DNA from: an uncultured Collinsella sp.
GTDB taxonomy: Bacteria > Actinomycetota > Coriobacteriia > Coriobacteriales > Coriobacteriaceae
DNA length: 64,000 bases
Assembly (NCBI GenBank): GCA_902475375.1
Contig: CABRZC010000002.1
Span: 6,048-70,047, forward strand
Direction of reading: 5' to 3'
In this document: in pieces, positions 49,653-58,698 of the stretch
Layout of the letters: each line of letters begins with the position of its first letter
Position numbering within the stretch: position 1 is the first letter of the stretch
Program-made: the position numbers and the translations under genes
Notes under the pieces: generated by a model
The model's database searches: none
What the model saw: only the letters and a program-made list of their open reading frames with translations
Told to the model about the DNA's origin: nothing

Positions 49653-51536
49653 ATGGGTACCCGCGAGCGACATATCGGCCACGCGGCCGCCCGATCCGCT
49701 CCCGTGGCGGATCCCAGGGGCGGCAGGCTCTTCGCCATGCCGCGATTCCTTGTTGGCATAACACATCAGGTGTACCGCCACCGCGTCTTTGCTATCGCCG
49801 GTGTCATCACCGCGCTGTTCCTCATGCTTTTGGCAGTCTTGCCGGCGCTGTTCGCCTTCGACCCCAAACTTTCTAACGCCGTGCCCGCCTATAGCGAGGT
49901 GTCCGAAGAGGTCGTGGATGCGCTCGTCCATTCGAGCTCTCTCCCGCTGCTTGTCGCCGCAATTATATTTTCGATCTGGGGCGTATCGGTCTATCTGCGC
50001 TGTTTGGACTATGTGTTGCGCCGCCGCCTTGTTGCCATCGCCTCCATCTGCGCCCTGTGGATGATCGAAGTCATTCTCAAGTACAAGTCGTTCACGCCGT
50101 TCTATGCCACCGTGCTGTGGTACCTGTACTACGTGCCCATGACGCTCATTCCGCTGATCTACCAGTTGTGTGGTCTGCGCCTTGCGGGCCTGGAGCAACA
50201 CCGCCTGGGTCGCCGCTACTGCGCTGCGCTGTGGATTGTGGCCATCCTGCTTATCGGATTTGTGCTCACCAACGATTTTCACCAGCAGGTCTTCCGCTTT
50301 GACCGTACAAGCGACACCTGGAGCAACGATTACACGTACGGCTGGGGTTATTTCGCTGTCCTCGTGTGGACGGCCTTTGACTTCGTGGCCTTTTTTATCC
50401 TGGTTGGTCGGTCCTCGTCCTTTCGCATCCAGCGATTCTCGGGCACGGCGGCGCTCGTGCTGCTGGGTGGCGCATTCTTTGCCATCTCGTATGCGTTGCG
50501 CGTGCCCTGGGCATGGAGGCTCAACTTTTCGCTCGTCTATTGCGTCCTGTGCGTGGTGGCGATGGAAATCTGTCTCGATTGCGGTGTCATTCCGTCGTAT
50601 CACGACATCGCCGGCATCTTCGACACCTTGCCGCTCGACCTCAAAGTTCTAACGCGCGATCTGCAGGAGGTCTATGCCACGCCGGTGTCAAAGCCAATGC
50701 CGGTAGGCGTGCGCGAGGAGCTGCGGACCCAGGAGCACGGCCACGCCCATGCCTTTGCCGTGGCGTCCGATCCCGATGTGATGTACCGTGCCTTTCCACT
50801 GCTGGGCGGATCGGCCCTGCTTGCCCAAGACGTGTCGGAGCTCAACGAGCTTAACCGTGAGCTGGCACATCGTCGCATGGAGCTGCAACGTCAAAACGAG
50901 CTGCTCGCCGCCGACTACGACCTTAAGACGCATTTGGCAGATCAAGAGGCCGAGACCTTGCTGGTCCAAGACGTGGACCAGGCGATTGCCCGCGCGCTCG
51001 AAGGGATGTACGACCTGCTGAGCTCGCTGCCGCCGTTGACCGACGAGGCGTCTTCGCACGAGCGTTACCGCATGCTGCAGCGCGCCAAGATGCTCGTCGC
51101 CTATTGCAAGCGCAAGGGGTCGCTCACGTTGGCACAGCATGGGGAGAGCGGTTTTGATCGCGACCGCATTCAGCTCATTGCCAACGAGCTCGCGAGCGAC
51201 CTGCGCACCATCGATATCGATTGCGCCTCGATTATCGCCATACGGCGCCCGATGCGCGCCAGTACGGTAAGCGCCCTGTACGACTGCGTGTATGACTTTG
51301 CGTTTTTTGCCTACACCACCGACCATCCGGCGCTTATGTATCACTTGGGCGACCATGACCGATGCAGTGTCGAGCTGCGCGCCACGCTTTTTTCCAACGA
51401 TGATGCAGATCTTTCGCAGACGCCCGCTGCGCAAGAGCTCGAAAGCGCTTTGCAAGGGCGCAACGTGGCATATCGCCTTGAGGGCGAGCCCGGCCAGCTG
51501 CGCATGATCGTCTTGATGCCGAGGGCAGGTGAGTGA
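49653..51536 (+). CDS. Multi-helix sensor protein, kinase-like but without a phospho-acceptor histidine
   Basis: A 627-residue protein. About eight helices lie between residues 45 and 325 (a 7TM-type sensor layout). A linker, a coiled coil (about 410-455; LNELNRELAHRRMELQRQNE) and a helical domain resembling a dimerisation domain follow (DQAIARALEGMYDLLSSL), with no His where a kinase would carry it. The C-terminal 150 residues could be a decayed HATPase, but no N-box or glycine box is visible. ATG 49653 is chosen; upstream in-frame codons reach back to 49584 but overlap the glycosidase hairpin. It is the first gene of an operon with a kinase and a regulator and may control them (inference). 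Confidence 0.7.
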   Translation: MGTRERHIGHAAARSAPVADPRGGRLFAMPRFLVGITHQVYRHRVFAIAGVITALFLMLLAVLPALFAFDPKLSNAVPAYSEVSEEVVDALVHSSSLPLLVAAIIFSIWGVSVYLRCLDYVLRRRLVAIASICALWMIEVILKYKSFTPFYATVLWYLYYVPMTLIPLIYQLCGLRLAGLEQHRLGRRYCAALWIVAILLIGFVLTNDFHQQVFRFDRTSDTWSNDYTYGWGYFAVLVWTAFDFVAFFILVGRSSSFRIQRFSGTAALVLLGGAFFAISYALRVPWAWRLNFSLVYCVLCVVAMEICLDCGVIPSYHDIAGIFDTLPLDLKVLTRDLQEVYATPVSKPMPVGVREELRTQEHGHAHAFAVASDPDVMYRAFPLLGGSALLAQDVSELNELNRELAHRRMELQRQNELLAADYDLKTHLADQEAETLLVQDVDQAIARALEGMYDLLSSLPPLTDEASSHERYRMLQRAKMLVAYCKRKGSLTLAQHGESGFDRDRIQLIANELASDLRTIDIDCASIIAIRRPMRASTVSALYDCVYDFAFFAYTTDHPALMYHLGDHDRCSVELRATLFSNDDADLSQTPAAQELESALQGRNVAYRLEGEPGQLRMIVLMPRAGE

Positions 51537-51538
51537 CG

Positions 51539-53031
51539 ATGCAGATTTCGCTCATCCTTCCCCAAATCGTTGCGCTCGATGTTGTCTTTGCCCTGGCTGC
51601 GTGTCTGCAGACGATCCACGTCCCGCTCATCGCATCGCGCCGCTCGTCCTATAACCGTAAGGTGATTTGCGCCTACGAGGCGAGCCTTGTGCTTCACCTG
51701 ATGATTTCGGCGCTCATCTTATTCGCGTCGTCTGGCTCGTATCTGGTGGCGCCGCTTGACGTTTGCGCCAGGGCAATGGGCGGAGTGCTGTGGCTCAATG
51801 CCGCGATCTTTGCCTATGGCGTGACGCTTATGGTGCACTATCGTCGCCCCGTCATGCTGCCCGAACTGTTGCTCGTTGCCGCCGTGACACCGCCGGTGGT
51901 TTTTGCCATGGGCTCGGCGTGGACCGTTGTCCTTATCGCAGAGGGAGCGTTCTTCCTGTTCCGCTCCATCGCGGCGCTCTTGATGGATATCCGCAACCGC
52001 CAGGAGGATATCACCGCGTTTTCGACGATCGAAACCATCAACGTGATCCCCGTGGGCATCCTGTATCTAGACCCGAGGGGCCGTCCACTGCTCATGAACC
52101 GTGCATGCGCAAAAACCTGGTGGAGTTTCATATGCCCACCGACCTAGACGATATGAGCGGTACATGGAACGACCTGCGTAAACTCAGCATGCAAATGCCA
52201 GAAAGCAGCCAGAACCGCGTGCGCATTAATCTGGACCGCTTTGGTGAGGTGCGCGTTGTGGTCGAGGTTTCTCCCGCCGAGATTCGCTTGTTTGTGCACG
52301 ATGACGTTATGGTTTCGGGCCGCCTCTTCGAGCGCATTATCGGTCTGGATGTAACAGAGTATGCGCATGCTCACGATCGCCTGGCGCAGGCCAACCACCT
52401 GCTTGAGCTTGCGGGCCAAGAGCTCCAGGCCCAGATCGAAGAAGTAAAAAAGGTTGCCGACAATGCGGCCTATCTGCGTATGCGCGCTCGCGTGCACGAC
52501 GTGATCGGCCAGCGCCTGTCCATCCTCCATCGCTATTTGGAGGAGGGGCGCCTGGACGACGAGTCGCTCGAGCAGATCGATCCGTTGCTGCGCTCGATCG
52601 CTGCCGATCTGCGCAGCGGGGGCGACACCGAACCGGCAGAGCAACTGGGCGATATCGTCCATGCCTTTGGCCTGGTGAGCGTGCAGATCGATGTGGAGGG
52701 CGAGCTGCCAAGCGACGCGCGTGTCGCCGCAGCCTTTCTGCAGATTATCCGCGAGGCCTCGACCAATGCCACCAAGCATGCACAGGCCCATCAGGTCCAT
52801 GTGCGCCTGCGGCAGGAGACGTCGGAAGACGGCGCTGTTGCGCGGATGACCGTTTCTAACGACGGCGCGCCTGCACCCGTATCGTATCGCGAGGGAACGG
52901 GTATCCCTGGTATGAGGCATGTCGCACAGAATCTGGGCGGCAGCCTGGAAGTCCACGCCGCCCCGTCCTTTACGCTTGCAGTGTCCATCCCGCTCGTCTC
53001 CAACGCCACGGTCCAAAGGAGAAGCTCATGA
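51539..53031 (+). pseudogene. Sensor histidine kinase interrupted by a frameshift at an A5 run
   Basis: Two frames together make one kinase. The first (51539-52147) encodes six helices and the start of a PAS-like region (IPVGILYLDPRGRPLLMNRA). After AAAAA at 52111-52115 the frame continues with NLVEFHMPTDLDDMSGTWND and then a HisKA_3-type H-box (RMRARVHDVIGQRLSILHR), an N-box (IIREASTNATKHA) and a G-box. One more A would restore a 497-residue protein. The cause may be a recent mutation, phase variation at the A run, slippage on A-AAA, or a sequencing error. The downstream half still overlaps the response-regulator start (ATGA). Confidence 0.75.
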
Positions 53032-53651
53032 TCCGCGTGTTAATCGTCGAAGACCAGGCTATCTTGCGCGAGAGTCTGGCGCGTTCCGTGGGCGACCAGC
53101 CCGACATGACCGTTGTCGCCGCGATCGCCGACGCCTCGGATGCCTTGGACGTTGTGCTCAAGGAGCGTCCGGACATGATACTGATGGATGTGTGCACCGA
53201 GCACGATTCCAACGGCATCGTGGCGGCGGCGCGCATCAAAGAACAACTGCCCGAGTGTCGCGTCATTATCATGACGGGTATGCCCGAGATCACCTTTGTG
53301 GACCAGGCACGCGAGGCGGGCGTCGACAGCTTTGTGTACAAGAACGTCGGTATCGATGAACTGTTCGCCGTGATGCGTTCCACGCTGGCGGGTTACTGCA
53401 CGTTTCCCAAGCCTCCCGAGAGCATCTTCTCGGGTACGGCGGCCCTCGACGATGTCGAGCTGTCGATTTTGCGCCTTGCCTGCGAGGGCAAGAGCCGCCG
53501 CGAGATTGCGGCCGAGCTGTTTATGAGCGAGGGCACCATCAAGCGTCGCATCTCGGAGATCCTGAGCAAGACCGGCTACGACAACATCATGCGTCTTGCC
53601 GTGCATGCGGTGACCGAAGGCAGCATCGTCCCCAATATGGAGCGCCCGTAG
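53028..53651 (+). CDS. LuxR/NarL-family response regulator
   Basis: A 207-residue regulator with a receiver domain (residues 1-120; VEDQ acidic pocket, phospho-acceptor Asp in MILMDVC near 55, conserved Lys in FVYKNVG near 104) and a helix-turn-helix domain (about 140-200; SRREIAAELFMSEGTIKRRI). The start overlaps the kinase stop by 4 bases. Its targets are unknown; if the frameshifted kinase is dead, the regulator has lost its partner in this strain. Confidence 0.9.
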   Translation: MIRVLIVEDQAILRESLARSVGDQPDMTVVAAIADASDALDVVLKERPDMILMDVCTEHDSNGIVAAARIKEQLPECRVIIMTGMPEITFVDQAREAGVDSFVYKNVGIDELFAVMRSTLAGYCTFPKPPESIFSGTAALDDVELSILRLACEGKSRREIAAELFMSEGTIKRRISEILSKTGYDNIMRLAVHAVTEGSIVPNMERP

Positions 53652-53676
53652 TCGGTACGCCGCCCATGCTCCGGCG

Positions 53677-53737
53677 CCACACAAGCAGGCCGCCCGCCGT
53701 TTTGCATCAGAAAACGGCGGGCGATCTGCTTGTGTGG
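53677..53737. repeat. Double-stem palindrome after the response regulator (element E)
   Basis: Outer stem CCACACAAGCAG (53677-53688) / CTGCTTGTGTGG (53726-53737) and inner stem GCCCGCCGTTTT (53692-53703) / AAAACGGCGGGC (53711-53722) are both perfect over 12 bp, with 3-base joints. It may be a bidirectional terminator between convergent genes. Confidence 0.75.
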
Positions 53738-53761
53738 GCGGTGCTGTTGGCGCAAGACGGC

Positions 53762-53790
53762 GGGGCCGCAGGATTAGTTCCTGCGGCCCC
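53762..53790. terminator. Hairpin between convergent genes
   Basis: The perfect 12-bp stem GGGGCCGCAGGA (53762-53773) / TCCTGCGGCCCC (53779-53790). It probably ends the lipoprotein transcript coming from the right. Confidence 0.6.
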
Positions 53791-53843
53791 GTCTGGAACG
53801 CGCGCGGGTTTGTCCGCCAATCCGCGGCTGTCGATGTCCGTCG

Positions 53844-54683
53844 CTACTCGATGGTTGCGCTGTAGGAAGCGACGTCCTCGTAGGAATCGGTCAGGTAGGC
53901 GTCGATACCGATGGTCGTGTTGACCAGGCTGTCGAAGCTGTCAAGCGTGCCCTTCGAGAAGGTGAACTCTTCGGTGGCGTTGGTGCCGGGCATCAGGTGG
54001 GCCGAGAACCAGGCTTCCTTCATGGTGCCGTTGACGTTTGTCTTGCCGGTGGGGGCGTAGAAGGTCAGGTCCTTGTCGCTCTTGTTGACGATGTTGACGA
54101 CAAAGCCGATGTCGCCCCAGTCGTCCTGGAACTTCTCGGTGATGGTGATAGTGCACAGGTCATCATCGGCGACAGTGACGGCGGGGGAGATTTCGACGCT
54201 CTGGACATCGCCGTCTTCGACGGCCTCCTCGACTTCCTCTTCCTTCTCGGCGGCCTCGCGATCCTTCTTCACGGTACCGGATAGGTCCTTATCGGACTTG
54301 CTAAAGATGAGCTTGTCCTCGCCGTCCTCAAGGACAAGCTTGCCGTCCTCAAGCTTCACGTCGGTCGTCTCCTTGTCGACGGTGATGCTCGCGGTGGTGG
54401 CGTCCTTGGCTTCCCACTTTAGGTCGGAGACTTCGGAGAACAAATCGAGGCTGCCGGTGCCGTCTTCGTCCAGGACCAAGATGCAGCTGATGCCCCATTC
54501 CTCGAACATATCCATATACTCATCGGTCAGCTCTTCGCCCTCCGTGGTTCCACCCGAGAGCTTCCAGCTGCCGACAAAGTTGGCCTTGGGGTCTTTGCCG
54601 CCGCTGCAGCCCGTGAGGGCAAAGGCGAGCGCCAAGACGCATGTCAGAAATGCGAGTGCGGACTTTTTGAACGTTGTCTTCAT
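53844..54683 (-). CDS. Lipoprotein with DUF4352/DUF5067-like C-terminal domain
   Basis: A 279-residue lipoprotein: basic start MKTTFKKSALAF, hydrophobic core, and lipobox LTGCSGG with the lipidated Cys near residue 25. The middle resembles lipocalin-like repeat domains (NFVGSWKLSGGTTEGEEL; GKLVLEDGEDKLIFSKSD) seen in Firmicutes and coriobacterial lipoproteins. An acidic linker (EAAEKEEEVEEAVEDGD) joins a C-terminal beta-sandwich (ITITEKFQDDWGDIGFVVNI) like DUF4352/DUF5067. ATG 54683 has a perfect AAAGGAGG. The frame extends upstream but only as a shadow of the next gene. It was probably not lost from an operon: the SPFH gene lies 80 bases upstream on the same strand. Confidence 0.8.
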   Translation of the reverse strand: MKTTFKKSALAFLTCVLALAFALTGCSGGKDPKANFVGSWKLSGGTTEGEELTDEYMDMFEEWGISCILVLDEDGTGSLDLFSEVSDLKWEAKDATTASITVDKETTDVKLEDGKLVLEDGEDKLIFSKSDKDLSGTVKKDREAAEKEEEVEEAVEDGDVQSVEISPAVTVADDDLCTITITEKFQDDWGDIGFVVNIVNKSDKDLTFYAPTGKTNVNGTMKEAWFSAHLMPGTNATEEFTFSKGTLDSFDSLVNTTIGIDAYLTDSYEDVASYSATIE

Positions 54684-54763
54684 GGTGTCCTCCTTTATCG
54701 AACGAAACCCATAGAAGCAAATGCGGGGGTGGCGGATCCCCCGCCAATTACCAGATAGAGGGG

Positions 54764-56005
54764 CTAGGGCCTGGGCGTTCCGCAGTTGCTGCAGAACTTG
54801 CCGCCGTTTTCGCTGCCGCAGTTGGGGCAGAACCACTTGGCCGGTGCCGGGGCGGGTGCGGGACTGCCACACTCGGAGCAGAACTTGCCGGTGTTGGTGG
54901 CGCCGCAGCTGCAGGTCCATGTGCCGGCCGCGGGAGCAGCGGCAGGAGCCGGTGCGGGAGCGGGTGCCGGAGCCGGCTGCGGGGCGGCCTGCTGCTGTGC
55001 CTGGCCGGCGGCGAACAGCTGGCTGGCGTTCATGCCGCCCATGCCACCTGCCATGCCCATGCCCATAAAGCCTGCCATCGCGCCGTTGGGATTGGCGGCT
55101 GCCGCGCGCATTGCGTCGCTCTGGGCGCTGGCAATGTTGGCTGCCGCCATGGTGGGATCGCGCATGACTGCGGCCTTCTGCAGGTCCTTGATCATCTGCT
55201 CGTCTTCTTGCGAGGCGGCGATGGAGTTGACGCCAAAGCTCACGATCTCGACGCCACGCAGGTCGCGCCAGTCGGCAGAGAGGACCTCGTTGAGCGCGCG
55301 GGCGAGCTCGGTGGTGTGGCCGGGGATGGCGCTGTAGCGGATGCCCATCTCCGAGATCTTGGCAAAGGCGGGCTGCAGGGCGGTGAGCAGCTCGGACTTA
55401 AGCTGGCTGTCGATCTTGTCGCGCGTATAGCTATCGGTCACGTTGCCGCACACATTGGTGTAGAACAGCAGCGGGTTGGTGATGCGGTACGAATACTCGC
55501 CGTTGCAGCGCACAGAGATGTCGACGTCCAGACCAATGTTGTTGTCGACCACGCGGAAGGGCACGGGCGAGGCGGTGCCGTACTTGTTGCCGATAATCTC
55601 CTTGGTGTTGATGAAGTAGACGCGCTGGTCCTTGCCCGCGTCGCCGCCAAAGGTAAAACGGCTGCCGATATTGGCGAAGGTCTCCTTGATGGAATCGCCC
55701 AGGTTGCCGCTAAAGACGCTTGGCTCGCTGCCGGTATCGAAGACGAACTCGCCGGGCTCCAGCGCGACTTCGATGATCTTGCCGTTTTGCACCACGAGCA
55801 TGCCCTGACCATCGTTAACGGCAATGACGGAGCCGTTTGAGATTACGTTGTCCTCGCCACGCGTGTTGGAGCTGCGGCCGCCGGTGCGCTTGCTGCCCTT
55901 GCAGGCCAAGACGTCAGCGGGCATCGATTCGCAGTAGATAAATTCCTTCCACTGGTCGGCCATGACGCCGCCGGCAGCACCCAATCCAGCTTTCAAGAGT
56001 CCCAT
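54764..56005 (-). CDS. SPFH-domain protein with C-terminal zinc ribbons (YdjI/virion-core-like)
   Basis: A 413-residue protein. Residues about 20-300 form an SPFH (band 7) domain of the bacterial family once called virion-core-protein-like, represented by YdjI in Bacillus subtilis. A Gly/Met-rich and a Pro/Ala-rich linker follow, then two zinc ribbons: CSCGATNTGKFCSECG near 360 and CPNCGSENGGKFCSNCG near 390. In Bacillus the relative works at the membrane with PspA-type stress proteins. Here it is downstream of two other zinc-ribbon proteins, which points to a shared membrane-stress or scaffold complex (inference). Confidence 0.85.
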   Translation of the reverse strand: MGLLKAGLGAAGGVMADQWKEFIYCESMPADVLACKGSKRTGGRSSNTRGEDNVISNGSVIAVNDGQGMLVVQNGKIIEVALEPGEFVFDTGSEPSVFSGNLGDSIKETFANIGSRFTFGGDAGKDQRVYFINTKEIIGNKYGTASPVPFRVVDNNIGLDVDISVRCNGEYSYRITNPLLFYTNVCGNVTDSYTRDKIDSQLKSELLTALQPAFAKISEMGIRYSAIPGHTTELARALNEVLSADWRDLRGVEIVSFGVNSIAASQEDEQMIKDLQKAAVMRDPTMAAANIASAQSDAMRAAAANPNGAMAGFMGMGMAGGMGGMNASQLFAAGQAQQQAAPQPAPAPAPAPAPAAAPAAGTWTCSCGATNTGKFCSECGSPAPAPAPAKWFCPNCGSENGGKFCSNCGTPRP

Positions 56006-56053
56006 GGTGATCTTCCTTTCTCGTCAAAGGCCGGGTGGTATTGGTCGGATTGC

Positions 56054-57376
56054 TTAGTCGTCCTTGTCGTCTTTCATGACAACGGTGGTCTCGGTGTGGC
56101 TGAAGGTGTCGTGCTTCTCGGTCAGGTCGAGCTCGCCGCAGTACTCGTCGGCGTGGGTGGCCTCGTTGGCCGTCTTGAGCTGGCCTACCAGTAGCACGTC
56201 TCCGATAATCACGATGATCAGCGGCGCGATGATGTTGATGAGGATGCCCTCGATATCAAAGGCGAGGTAATCCGGATCGAAGGCGTTCTCGCCCATAAAG
56301 AGAATCTGGGAGAGGACAAATCCGATCACAAAGAACAGCACCGAGGCAATAGCGAGCTTGGGCTTGGAGCAGGGGAGCTCGCCGACCAAGCGGCCGGTCT
56401 GGCCGTTCATGGCAAACAGGTAGCTCTTGCCGTTCCACGAGGTGGAGAGCATCCAGACGGGGAACAGGGCGTAGTCGCTGTCTTCCCAGGTGTAGTCGAG
56501 CTGCTTGCTTTCGACCGTGGCATCGTCGTATTCGTCGACGACGGTCTCGCGCAGGGCCGAGACTGTGCTCTCCTCCATGCGGCGCTCGGCGCGCGCCTTG
56601 CACGTCTCGCAATCCTCATCGTAACGGTTGGCGATGTAGCCGGGCATATATGCGACCGAGAACGGGCGCAGCGCGTCGTAGTCAAACGGCTCGATGGCAT
56701 CCATGTGACCGTCGGGCATCTTGGACGATCCGTCGACGGGCACGCGCTTAAACGAGATATTGCCCTTGCGATAGGCATCGTAGTGGTCGGTGGTCGTGAC
56801 GGTGCGGTCGGATTCCTCGGTCACGGTCTCGTTGGTCGCGTCAAAGTACACTTCGCCGTCAACGCGGGCGCCGTAGAGCCAAAACGGCACGTAGACACCT
56901 TGGACCTCGTCGATGTGGTTGCCGGTGACAAAGTTCTTGGGCAGCAAGATCTTGCCCTTGTAGTGTTCCTTGAGTGCGGCCGTGACATCGTCGCGCCCGA
57001 GCTTAAACGGAATCACCAGGTCGGGCGAGAAGTCGCCAGAGAGCTGGCCGGGCGCCACGGCGGAGTTACCGCAGTACGGGCAGGTGGTGACGGCGACGGT
57101 GCCGTCCGAGACCAGCTCGGCACCGCACGACGAGCAGATGTAGCCGGCGTTTTGGGCCAGCTCCTGCACGGCGTCGTCGGCAGCAGGTTTGGGAGCCGCG
57201 GCTGCGGCATCAGCTTTGGCATCTGCCTTGTCCTGGCGCTCGCGATAGAGGGCCTCGACTTCTTCGACTTCAAAACGCGAATCGCAGTAGTCGCAGACGA
57301 GCTTTTGCTCGGCGCTGGCAAAGTGAAGGGGGCCGCCACACGCGGGGCACTGATAGTTGACGCTCTCGAAGGCCAT
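56054..57376 (-). CDS. Zinc-ribbon membrane protein (YdjG-like)
   Basis: A 440-residue protein. Two zinc ribbons open it: CPACGGPLHF...CDYCDSRFE at residues 10-35 and CSSCGAELV...CPYCGNSAV near 82-103. A soluble beta-rich domain follows with VIPFKLGRDDVTAALKEHYK and VYVPFWLYGARVDGEVYFDA, then a cysteine pair in YDEDCETCKARAERR. Two or three helices end it (about 340-400). The order matches YdjG of Bacillus, which partners the YdjI SPFH protein; here the SPFH gene starts 48 bases downstream. ATG is preceded by GGAAAGGA. Confidence 0.78.
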   Translation of the reverse strand: MAFESVNYQCPACGGPLHFASAEQKLVCDYCDSRFEVEEVEALYRERQDKADAKADAAAAAPKPAADDAVQELAQNAGYICSSCGAELVSDGTVAVTTCPYCGNSAVAPGQLSGDFSPDLVIPFKLGRDDVTAALKEHYKGKILLPKNFVTGNHIDEVQGVYVPFWLYGARVDGEVYFDATNETVTEESDRTVTTTDHYDAYRKGNISFKRVPVDGSSKMPDGHMDAIEPFDYDALRPFSVAYMPGYIANRYDEDCETCKARAERRMEESTVSALRETVVDEYDDATVESKQLDYTWEDSDYALFPVWMLSTSWNGKSYLFAMNGQTGRLVGELPCSKPKLAIASVLFFVIGFVLSQILFMGENAFDPDYLAFDIEGILINIIAPLIIVIIGDVLLVGQLKTANEATHADEYCGELDLTEKHDTFSHTETTVVMKDDKDD

Positions 57377-57400
57377 GATCGGTCCTTTCCGTGCCGGGGG

Positions 57401-58138
57401 CTATGCGCCGATTGCGCCGCCGCAGTATTCGCAGCGCCCACTGGCATCGGGAATGGTGGTGGCTCCGCAGAAGGGGCAGGTGACCGCGGTCTTGGGAGCC
57501 TTGGCGGCCACGACACTGTCGCGCGTTTCCTGACGCAGCTGTACCAGCGCGTCGCGGACCTCGGTTGCCTGGCGCTTGGCCTCGCGGTATTCGATGGAAC
57601 CGCGCTGATCGATGGTGGAGTCGTTCACGCGCAGGTTGATCTCGGTAAAGTACGGCGTGTTGACGTGGATGGTCAGATTAAAGTCGTAATCCAGGTCGTA
57701 GCGCGGCGGGTTGTAGCTCTCGCGCTCGCCATCTTTGGTCTCGCGATAGATCTCGGTGCGATGCTCGTCGATATCCATATCGCAGCCGAGCACCTGTGAG
57801 AACTCGATGATGTCGGGATTGGCGTCGCGCCAGCGGCTCTGCGAGGTAATGATCAGCAGACCCGCGTCTTCGTCGAGCATGATGTTGGTGCGCCCAGCAG
57901 ACAGCGTGCGCGTGGGGTTGAACGAGGCCAGGCGCTCGGCATTGGCCTCGCGGTAGGCGAGTTGCTCGCGGATATCGTCCGCGGTGCTGGAGCGATAGCC
58001 GTGGAAGTAGGGGGAGAGCTTACCGGCGCACTCTTTGCACAGGTAGCCTTCGCTAATCTTGGTCTTTCCCAAAAGTCCCAGCTCAGTACCGCAAATCGCG
58101 CACTCTTTCTTCTCGAACATCTTGTCAAAGAAGCCCAT
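57401..58138 (-). CDS. DUF4428-domain protein with C-terminal zinc ribbon
   Basis: A 245-residue soluble protein. The N-terminal DUF4428-type zinc finger is KECAICGTELGLLGKTKISE...LCKECAGKL (four Cys). The middle contains a beta-rich domain (LLIITSQSRWRDANPDIIEF). A coiled segment precedes a zinc ribbon CPFCGATTIPDASGRCEYCG at the end. It is the first gene of the three-gene zinc-ribbon/SPFH unit, 24 bases before the YdjG-like gene. Function unknown. Confidence 0.8.
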   Translation of the reverse strand: MGFFDKMFEKKECAICGTELGLLGKTKISEGYLCKECAGKLSPYFHGYRSSTADDIREQLAYREANAERLASFNPTRTLSAGRTNIMLDEDAGLLIITSQSRWRDANPDIIEFSQVLGCDMDIDEHRTEIYRETKDGERESYNPPRYDLDYDFNLTIHVNTPYFTEINLRVNDSTIDQRGSIEYREAKRQATEVRDALVQLRQETRDSVVAAKAPKTAVTCPFCGATTIPDASGRCEYCGGAIGA

Positions 58139-58519
58139 AGCTGCCTCCCATCAACTGGTAGCGTGTGTCACTTTTGATGATGGGGGAGTGCGCGATCTTT
58201 CACGATACCCAGACGGCTCAAGGAGTCTCCACAACTGGGACACATGGCCCATTTTTGACCAGTCGCCGGGGACACTCTTCGGCCACTCACTGGGGACGTA
58301 CGCTACTGGGGCAATTGGGGCGACGAGCCGATGATGTCGTGATGCGGGATGGACTGGCACTTGCTGCCGACGATCTTGGTGGGGATTTTGCACCCGTATG
58401 TTCCGATTTCGCGCCCAACGCTCTATCGTCACATTTCCTCAATCAATAAGAAGACCGATACCGCCTCGCGTGTGGCCCTTATCAACTTCTTCTGGTTCTG
58501 GACACCAAATGACTAGCTA
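58139..58519. other. Intergenic region with GGGGAC repeat fragments
   Basis: Between 58139 and 58519 there are single half-sites of the GGGGAC family (GGGGACACTC near 58268, GGGGACGTAC near 58291). No reading frame with a ribosome site and no clear RNA structure is visible. It probably contains the promoter of the leftward zinc-ribbon operon. Confidence 0.4.
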
Positions 58520-58609
58520 ATCCCCTAATAGGTTGCGGTGGAATAGTCCCTTAAATTAAAGTCATGGGGCTTTAAACAGGAACTATTCCACCGCAACTGC
58601 TGAGGGGAT
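58520..58609. repeat. Palindromic element F (90 bp, three nested stems)
   Basis: Nested stems: ATCCCCT/AGGGGAT (58520-58526, 58603-58609); GTTGCGGTGGAATAGT/ACTATTCCACCGCAAC, perfect over 16 bp (58532-58547, 58582-58597); and TTAAAG/CTTTAA at the tip. Confidence 0.75.
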
Positions 58610-58698
58610 AGACTGCGGCGGTGGCAGGGGCAACGGCAACGGCGTCGGCAGCTGCGGTAGCGGTAACGGCAGCTGGCAGGGTGTTTTCCACCTGCTTG

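Noticed and set aside
51763..52140. Use of the upstream part of the second kinase frame as a real N-terminus
   Set aside because: Before about 52110 this frame reads as a shadow of the first half (Arg/Gly-rich, no helices), so the frameshift explanation is better than two overlapping genes.
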